DNA of 64,000 nucleotides from Sphingomonadales bacterium (GTDB taxonomy: Bacteria > Pseudomonadota > Alphaproteobacteria > Sphingomonadales > Sphingomonadaceae), in assembly GCA_027489295.1 (NCBI GenBank), contig JAIYAA010000016.1:1-64000 (forward strand). The letters run 5' to 3'. Positions within the stretch are counted from its first letter, which is position 1, and the number at the start of each line of letters is the position of its first letter. Positions 58,587 to 64,000 of the stretch are shown one piece after another. The notes under the pieces are model-generated. The model did no database searches and was not told where the DNA came from. It worked only from the letters and a program-made list of their open reading frames with translations. Made by a program: the position numbers and the translations under genes.

Positions 58587-58600
58587 AGTAAACATTGACT
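58587..58600. promoter_or_regulatory. palindromic operator 29 (AGTAAACATTGACT)
   Basis: Preceded by TGCGATAAATGATA, an extended -10-like sequence; 14 bp before the TTG start at 58615. Confidence 0.6.
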
Positions 58601-58614
58601 GACGGAGAGAACGC

Positions 58615-61152
58615 TTGAACAACGATATTGTCATCCTGCGCGAAGCGATCAAAAAGCTCATTCCGATGATCGCCGGTCGCGGTCTGCGCGTCACGCAGAT
58701 GGGCACACAGGCCTATGTCGCTCCGAATCCCCAGACCGGGCTGCCGGAGCGCGTCAATATTCCGAACATTCCGGACAATGCGTCCTCGGAGTTCGTTCAG
58801 GCAATTCAGGGCTTCATCGATCACGAGGTCGCCCACGTTCTCTACACCGACTTTCTGTGTCAGGCGGGGAACAAGACCCCTCGCCTGCACAACCTGCACA
58901 ACATCGTCGAGGACACCCGCATCGAGCGCTGCATGGCGGATGAGTTCCCAGGCTCGCGCAAGAACATCGACCGGCTGTCGCGCTACTTCATCGAAAACGT
59001 CACGGCGAAGGCGATCGACAGCGCCAAAGACCCGATGGAGGAATTTCAATACCTCATCGTCGTCATGATGCGCGCGCTGGCCGGCCATGTGCCGTTCCAG
59101 GAGTTCATGGATGATCGCAAATACTGGGATCATCCCCTGGTGAAGGCGTTTCTCGACAAGTTCCCGGAAGCTGTGCGCAAGCGCATGCCGCATCTCGCTT
59201 CGACACAGGAAGCGTTCGATGTCGCCGTCGAGATGGAAAAGATCCTCTATCCGCCCCCGCCGCCTGCACCGCCCCAGCCTGAGCCGGAAGAGAATGATGA
59301 CGACGAGCAGTCGGACAGCTCGGACGGCGACACCGACGACCAGTCTGATGACAGCGGCGCCGGTGACGACTCCAGCGAAGAGCAGGACGGCAAGCCTGAA
59401 AAGGGTGACGGCGACGCTGAAGATGACGCCGACTCCTCGAACGACGAGAACGAGGGCGAGCAGTCGGACGACGACGGCAAGGACAGCGACGCTGGCGAGG
59501 CTGACGAAGACGATGACGCCGAGGGCAAGGACGGCAAGGGCGAAGGTGAGCGCGAGCACACCGACGAGACTGACAGCGATCAGGCATCGGGCGGTGAGGA
59601 TGACGAGGAGAACGAGGATGGATCAGACAACGACACGACTGAAAGCGGTCAGGGCTCTGAGAATGGCGACGATCCGCAGGATGACGACGGCCAGGCCGGC
59701 AAAAGCGGTGACGACAAAGACACTGACGATGCCGGCGATGCCGATGACGACGATCGTTCAGGCGACACGGCCGAGGATACTGCGGACGAAGGCGCTGACG
59801 AGAGCGAAGGAGATGATGCGAACGACGGCGAAGAAGCGTCGGACGATCAAGGCGAAGATGATGGTGCCGACGGATCAGATGAATCCGACGGTGATGCTGA
59901 AGCCAGCAGCGATGCAGCGGATAACGAGAGTTCTGACGATGACGGAGCTGATGGTCCGGCGGGTGATGACGGCGCCGATGGATCTGAGGACGATCTGAGC
60001 GACAGCGAGAACGGTGGACAGAATGATGTCGCCGTCGAGCTCGACCTGGATGATCAGCTCACCGGCGAGGCGCCTGAGCGCAAGGAAGAGGCTGCAGATG
60101 ACACCGACATCTCGGGTGTTGGCTATGCCGGCGACGATCCGTTCCGCGAGATGCGCGACGATGCGCTCGACGAGGTGGATATCTCGAGCTCCATCTCGAT
60201 CATCATTCAGCGCCACGCGATCGATGCGATCAACGCCTCGGACTACAGCGTCTTCACCCGCGAGTTCGATCTGATCAAGCCGCTCGAGGTGCCGACCGAC
60301 TTCTCCAACAAGCGCGTCGTCGAGCTGGACGAACAGACCCGCACGATGACCGGCGTCATGCAGAAGGACATCGAGCGCATGATGGCAGCGCAGTCGCGCG
60401 TCTTCAACATCGGTGGACAGCGTTCCGGCCGTCTGAACGGCGCCGGTCTGCATCGGCTTGTGGCGAACGATCCGCGCGTCTTCGCTCGGCGCGAGGAGAT
60501 CCGCGCGAAAGACACCGCGGTCATGCTGCTCAACGACTGCTCCGGCTCGATGCGCGGCAGCAAGGTGTCGACGGCAATGGCCTCTTCCTTTGCGCTGTCG
60601 ACCACGCTCGAGCGCGTCAACATTCCGCACGAGGTCATGGGCTTCACGACAGGCGGGCACTGGGGCTGCGACATCATTCCGCAGCACGTCGGTCAGAAGG
60701 CTCAGGATATGGCGAGAGCCGATGAGAGCAAGTCCGGCGTTCGCTTCTGCCGCACCGTTCCGATCTACATGCCGATCTTCAAGGAATTCCACGAGCGCCT
60801 GAACAGCGAGGTGAAGCGTCGCTTCGCCTATATGCGACACGTCCAGCCGAACCTCGGTGCGAACGTCGACGGCGAGTCCCTGGAATACGCAGCGATGCGC
60901 CTGGCGCGCCGCAAGGAAAAGCGCAAGGTGATCATCGTGCTGTCAGACGGCTTCCCCGCTGGCGCGCGCAATGACGACGAGCATCTCATGATGATGACCC
61001 GCAAGCTGACGGGCCTGGGCTTTGACCTCGTCGGTATCGGCATCGAGTCTGCCGCGGTCGAGCGCTTCTACGAGAACAACCTCGTCCTGAAATCGGTCGA
61101 GGAGCTGCCTGGCGCCGTCATGGGCAAGCTGCGCGCCATTCTTCAAAAGTGA
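58615..61152 (+). CDS. CobT-like VWA-domain protein with acidic tract, 845 aa
   Basis: TTG start, supported by GGAGAG six bases upstream; no nearby ATG fits. N-terminal part with HEVAH (70-74), as in the CobT/VWA family; a very long Asp/Glu/Ser/Gly-rich disordered tract (about 222-500); a C-terminal von Willebrand A domain with MIDAS D641-x-S-G-S. Pairs with the CobS-like AAA+ next door, a cobaltochelatase-like or MoxR-VWA machine. Phage versions are probably remodelling complexes, not cobalamin enzymes. The tract is unusually acidic and may mimic DNA. Confidence 0.8.
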   Translation: MNNDIVILREAIKKLIPMIAGRGLRVTQMGTQAYVAPNPQTGLPERVNIPNIPDNASSEFVQAIQGFIDHEVAHVLYTDFLCQAGNKTPRLHNLHNIVEDTRIERCMADEFPGSRKNIDRLSRYFIENVTAKAIDSAKDPMEEFQYLIVVMMRALAGHVPFQEFMDDRKYWDHPLVKAFLDKFPEAVRKRMPHLASTQEAFDVAVEMEKILYPPPPPAPPQPEPEENDDDEQSDSSDGDTDDQSDDSGAGDDSSEEQDGKPEKGDGDAEDDADSSNDENEGEQSDDDGKDSDAGEADEDDDAEGKDGKGEGEREHTDETDSDQASGGEDDEENEDGSDNDTTESGQGSENGDDPQDDDGQAGKSGDDKDTDDAGDADDDDRSGDTAEDTADEGADESEGDDANDGEEASDDQGEDDGADGSDESDGDAEASSDAADNESSDDDGADGPAGDDGADGSEDDLSDSENGGQNDVAVELDLDDQLTGEAPERKEEAADDTDISGVGYAGDDPFREMRDDALDEVDISSSISIIIQRHAIDAINASDYSVFTREFDLIKPLEVPTDFSNKRVVELDEQTRTMTGVMQKDIERMMAAQSRVFNIGGQRSGRLNGAGLHRLVANDPRVFARREEIRAKDTAVMLLNDCSGSMRGSKVSTAMASSFALSTTLERVNIPHEVMGFTTGGHWGCDIIPQHVGQKAQDMARADESKSGVRFCRTVPIYMPIFKEFHERLNSEVKRRFAYMRHVQPNLGANVDGESLEYAAMRLARRKEKRKVIIVLSDGFPAGARNDDEHLMMMTRKLTGLGFDLVGIGIESAAVERFYENNLVLKSVEELPGAVMGKLRAILQK

Positions 61153-61168
61153 GGTAATCGCACTAGTC

Positions 61169-61182
61169 AGTCAAAATTGACT
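61169..61182. promoter_or_regulatory. palindromic operator 30 (AGTCAAAATTGACT, one mismatch)
   Basis: 17 bp after the VWA gene; first of a pair. Confidence 0.65.
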
Positions 61183-61202
61183 TGCAACCCAACGCAGTGA
61201 TA

Positions 61203-61216
61203 AGTAATTATTGAAT
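61203..61216. promoter_or_regulatory. palindromic operator 31 (AGTAATTATTGAAT)
   Basis: Second of the pair, 20 bp further (same 34-bp step as operators 26-27), upstream of the CobS-like gene. Confidence 0.6.
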
Positions 61217-61266
61217 GAACGCGACAGAGAGCGCGCAACAAATTCGACGCTAAGGAGAGATAGCGA

Positions 61267-62472
61267 ATGACCATCGAGAACGAAGACGAAGGTTTCATCA
61301 CTTGCCAGATCGACGGTGGCAAATGTCACTCGATCCGCATCTATCTGCGCGAGCACTATCCGGACTGGACGGTCGAGCGCTACAAGGAGGAGTATCCGGG
61401 CGCACCGGTGCTGTCTGCCAAGGGCCGCGAGGCTGCCTTGAAGCAGCGTGCGCGCAAGGATCGCGAGCTCGCCGCCCAGACGTCGGTCGCTGCAGCCGTC
61501 GAGCAGCTCCAGCCCTACGCATTCTCCGAAAAGTTCATGCATGACATCTTCGAGCTCGGCAACGTGCCGGCCGCAATGTCGTCCACCGGCAACCCGATCT
61601 CGATCCGGGTGCTCAGCGAGGCGCATACCGAGGCGCAGCCCTATCTCGCCGAAGTCGATCAGGAATACGTCTTCAACATCGACCTCGTGAAAAAGGTCTG
61701 CCTGGGCTTCGAGCTCGGCTTCAACGTCTATCTCTGGGGCTATCACGGCACAGGCAAGACGACCGTCCTCGAGCAGTGCGCCGCGCGCACCGGTCGCGCC
61801 TTCCTGCGCGTGCAGCACACAGGCAACACCGAAGAGGCGCACATTCTCGGCCAGTATGTCGTCAAGGTCGACGAGAACGGCTCCTCCTACACCGAGTTCC
61901 AGCTCGGGCCGCTCGCGATGGCGATGAAATACGGCATGATCTACTGCGCTGACGAATACGACTTCGCCATGCCTGCAGTGATCGCGCTCTATCAGCCGGT
62001 CCTCGAGGGCAAGCCGCTCGTCATTAAGGACGCGCCCATCGATCAGCGCGTGATCAAGCCGCATCCCGATTTCCGCTTCGTTGCGACCGGCAACACCAAC
62101 GGCGTCGGCGACGAAACCGGCCTCTATCAAGGCACGATGATCCAGAACGCCGCGTCCTACTCGCGCTTCCACATCACCGAAGAGGTGAAATACATGCCGG
62201 CCGACCAGGAAGTCATGGTGCTGCGCTCGAAGGCTGGTCTCGTGAAAGCTGACGCCGGCAAGTTCGTGAAGGTCGCAAATGCTGTCCGCGACCAGTTCGC
62301 ACAGGGCGGTCTGTCGATGACGATTTCGCCGCGCGAGCTGATCACCGCGGCCAAGCTTTCGATCTGCTACGGCAACAATCCGATCGAAGGTCTGCGCCTG
62401 GCGTTCATCAATCGATGCTCGCGCGTCGACCAGAAGGCTGTCTCTGACCTCGTACAGAGGCACTTCGGCTGA
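61267..62472 (+). CDS. CobS/MoxR-like AAA+ ATPase, 401 aa
   Basis: Walker A GYHGTGKTT (about 157-165), Walker B-like YCADEYDFAMP (about 225), and sensor FVATGNTNGVG, matching CobS-type AAA+ proteins. N-terminal HTH-like/charged extension of about 100 residues (IRIYLREHYPDWTVERYKEE). Works with the VWA protein upstream. AAGGAGAGATAG is the ribosome site. Confidence 0.85.
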   Translation: MTIENEDEGFITCQIDGGKCHSIRIYLREHYPDWTVERYKEEYPGAPVLSAKGREAALKQRARKDRELAAQTSVAAAVEQLQPYAFSEKFMHDIFELGNVPAAMSSTGNPISIRVLSEAHTEAQPYLAEVDQEYVFNIDLVKKVCLGFELGFNVYLWGYHGTGKTTVLEQCAARTGRAFLRVQHTGNTEEAHILGQYVVKVDENGSSYTEFQLGPLAMAMKYGMIYCADEYDFAMPAVIALYQPVLEGKPLVIKDAPIDQRVIKPHPDFRFVATGNTNGVGDETGLYQGTMIQNAASYSRFHITEEVKYMPADQEVMVLRSKAGLVKADAGKFVKVANAVRDQFAQGGLSMTISPRELITAAKLSICYGNNPIEGLRLAFINRCSRVDQKAVSDLVQRHFG

Positions 62473-63083
62473 TGATCCGCGAAGCTGACTGGTCAAAGCT
62501 GATCAAGCGTCATGCCGGCGCTTTTCACAATCGCATGCTGCGCTCCAACATTCGCTCCTTCGCTGTCGAGGACATCGAGCAGGAGTTCTGGATCAGCTTC
62601 ATGCGGGCGCGTGACACGTTCGACGAAGGGCGCGGTGTGCCCTTCGAGGCCTACCTGATCGAGGGTCTGCGCCGCACGAAGCACGAAATTCGGCGCAAGC
62701 TCAGCCGGCGCTTCGAAGAGGAAGTCGGCGCATCCCTGGACAGCTCCACCGAGGAAGAAACGAGCCTCTACGAGCTGCTGCCGGATCCGAATGCGCTTGT
62801 CGGCGACGACTTCGAAAAGGCCCAGGCGATCGAACGGTTTTGCGAGCGCCTCTCTCCTCGAGCAGCCGTCTACGTGCGGCTCCTCTACTCGCAGCCCGAG
62901 CCGGTGCTGAAAGAGATGCTTCGCCTGCGCGAGCGCGCCAAGCATGCAAGCGAGATGGGTGTCAGCCATTTCGCGAGCGCGACCATCTCGTCCGGAGTGG
63001 TCTTCAAAATCATGGGTGCGCCTCGTCAGGAGCGCACGCAGATCCGCAGTGAAGTGATGCAGGCGATCGAGGCACAATCATGA
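62472..63083 (+). CDS. sigma-70-like factor, 203 aa
   Basis: Region 2-like segment DIEQEFWISFMRARDTFDEG then VPFEAYLIEGLRRTKHEIRR (about 34-78), a hallmark of sigma-70 family proteins; the C-terminal half (about 115-165, LSPRAAVYVRLLYS) could be region 4 with an HTH but is diverged. It would redirect host RNA polymerase, possibly to late promoters. ATGA-type overlap with the AAA+ gene. Confidence 0.65.
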   Translation: MIREADWSKLIKRHAGAFHNRMLRSNIRSFAVEDIEQEFWISFMRARDTFDEGRGVPFEAYLIEGLRRTKHEIRRKLSRRFEEEVGASLDSSTEEETSLYELLPDPNALVGDDFEKAQAIERFCERLSPRAAVYVRLLYSQPEPVLKEMLRLRERAKHASEMGVSHFASATISSGVVFKIMGAPRQERTQIRSEVMQAIEAQS

Positions 63084-63601
63084 GCAATATTCCAGACTTC
63101 GCACCAGGCTGCTACGGTTCAGCGCTCGCCTATGATGATGCAGCACCGATCTGCCAGGTGTGCAAGTTTGCCGGCGAGTGCAAGCCGTTGCACCTGTCGA
63201 ACCTCGAGGCGCTGCAGGAAGCGCTTCATATCCCGAAGCGCAAGACAGCCGTGCGGCGCGAAGTCGAGGCGCCTGCTGCGTCGCCAGAGATGACGCTGCC
63301 AGTCAAGGTGCGCGCCCTCGTCGACAAGCTGGACAGGTCGAGCCTGCGCGTAACCGAGCGGCTGGCCCGTGGCGAGAACCCCTTCCTCGATACGAGCTCC
63401 AACTTCCTGAAGATCGTCGGGCATCTGCTGGTGCGGGCCAACCGGCCGCTCTCGCGCCGTGACTTCGCAATGGCCTTCCAGATGAAGCTGCATTGGACGC
63501 CGGGCACTGCCGACAGTCACGCGCGCATGGCCATGCAGGCGCTCACGCATATCGGCGCGGTCGACGAGATTGACGGCGCAGTCATCGTTCGGAGGGGCTG
63601 A
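63080..63601 (+). CDS. hypothetical cysteine-motif protein, 173 aa
   Basis: N-terminal four-cysteine pattern GCYGS, ICQVC, GECK (about residues 10-35) like an iron-sulphur or zinc site; C-terminal winged-helix-like region (NRPLSRRDFAMAFQMKLHWT). Overlaps both neighbours. Could accompany the sigma-like factor as a transcription accessory. Confidence 0.65.
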   Translation: MSNIPDFAPGCYGSALAYDDAAPICQVCKFAGECKPLHLSNLEALQEALHIPKRKTAVRREVEAPAASPEMTLPVKVRALVDKLDRSSLRVTERLARGENPFLDTSSNFLKIVGHLLVRANRPLSRRDFAMAFQMKLHWTPGTADSHARMAMQALTHIGAVDEIDGAVIVRRG

Positions 63602-63870
63602 TGCCAGGCTATCGCATCCACTTCACCGGTATCGCCGAGATTTCAGGTGCAACCGGGCCCGGACCTATGATCGCCGGCTACGTCGATTACCCGCCGCGCT
63701 CCTCGGCAATGACCCGTCCTGCAAACGAGGCTGCAATGCGCGTCTGCGAGGGCGTCATCTCCCGGCACATGCCCGTCGTCGATGTTCATATCCATGCGAT
63801 CGAACGCCGACCCGACGTCATCGCCTTCGATCAGAAATTCACAATCATGGAGTATCCGTCCGATGCATAG
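63601..63870 (+). CDS. hypothetical protein, 89 aa
   Basis: Small protein, starts MPGYRIHFTGIAEISGATGP, with a histidine-rich part (VVDVHIHAIERRPDVIAFDQ). Unknown. It overlaps the polymerase start by 8 bp. Confidence 0.6.
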   Translation: MPGYRIHFTGIAEISGATGPGPMIAGYVDYPPRSSAMTRPANEAAMRVCEGVISRHMPVVDVHIHAIERRPDVIAFDQKFTIMEYPSDA

Positions 63871-64000
63871 CATTCTCGCAGCCCGCACCGACTTTTCGAT
63901 TGGCGAGAGCATTCTGACGGCTGAGAAGCTGGTCGATATTGCGCTCGAGACTGGCGCGAAAGCCGTCGCGATCACCGACACCATGAGCGTCACCGGTATG
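63863..64000 (+). CDS. dnaE: DNA polymerase III alpha (DnaE-like), 5' end only
   Basis: 46 codons are present, MHSILAARTDFSIGESILTA then ALETGAKAVAITDTMSVTG, a PHP-domain start as in DnaE proteins (FS-x-G ... A-ITD pattern). The frame is open at the right edge, so the gene is truncated by the window. It would be the phage replicative polymerase, completing the set helicase, primase, ligase. Confidence 0.8.
   Translation, partial: MHSILAARTDFSIGESILTAEKLVDIALETGAKAVAITDTMSVTGM

Noticed and set aside
2229..61216. The palindrome as a phage-type single-subunit RNA polymerase promoter
   Set aside because: It is symmetrical, occurs on either side of genes in both orientations, lies inside or next to sigma-70-like boxes, and no phage RNA polymerase gene is seen in this window.
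1..64000. tRNA genes and an integrase
   Set aside because: Intergenic stretches were read for a T-loop GTTCGANTC with cloverleaf arms and none was convincing; no tyrosine or serine recombinase motif was seen among the translations.

Overview
The window is most of a temperate siphophage genome of a rhizobial host (Rhizobium/Agrobacterium/Sinorhizobium type, alphaproteobacteria) that probably persists as a plasmid (a phage-plasmid). It carries a lambda/HK97-type virion module. It also has a RepC-family replication initiator (55.9-57.1 kb) preceded by what looks like a repABC-style counter-transcribed RNA, and a ParA plus ribbon-helix-helix partition pair (7.5-8.5 kb). No integrase is visible. 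The coding DNA is GC-rich and densely packed with ATGA/GTGA overlaps. The last gene, a DnaE-type polymerase, runs off the right edge, so the genome is larger than the window.

Layout. 0-6.4 kb: a gene-poor accessory end with small unknown genes, CCATGG arrays phased at 11 bp (candidate centromere or iterons), an AT-rich tract and a lower-GC three-gene minus-strand operon. 6.4-7.4 kb: an unknown gene, a likely Acb2-type anti-CBASS sponge and a small membrane protein. 7.4-11.9 kb, minus strand: SF2 helicase, a 58-aa protein, P-loop nucleotide kinase, two unknown or kinase-like proteins, ParA and its RHH partner. 12.0-15.8 kb, plus strand: eight overlapping genes including two ParB-like proteins, a soluble ABC ATPase and a GNAT acyltransferase, a possible DNA-modification cassette. 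15.9-38.5 kb: terminase, portal, scaffold, capsid, connectors, tail tube, frameshifted tail chaperone, tape measure and lambda M-L-K-I-J-like tail tip. 38.5-42.7 kb: small fibre-like paralogues and lysis genes (TIGR02594-like hydrolase, holin candidates, overlapping Rz/Rz1 spanins). 42.7-48.6 kb: HTH-phosphoesterase, S74-chaperone fibre and glycine-rich adhesin. 48.6-55.8 kb: PhoH, DnaB helicase, primase, WGR protein and ATP-dependent ligase. 55.9-58.3 kb: RepC, antisense RNA, RHH protein and a Cro/CI-like HTH regulator. 58.3-64.0 kb: CobT/CobS-like VWA-AAA+ pair, sigma-like factor and the start of DnaE.

A 14-bp palindrome, AGTCAATAnTGACT, occurs about 30 times, almost only in short intergenic gaps beside promoters. 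In three cases it fills the 17-bp spacer between the -35 and -10 boxes. It looks like one genome-wide operator set that would hold a plasmid prophage silent. The XRE regulator at 57.8 kb, with two sites in its own leader, is the best candidate binder.

All functions are assigned by reading translations and motifs by eye; no database search was run.
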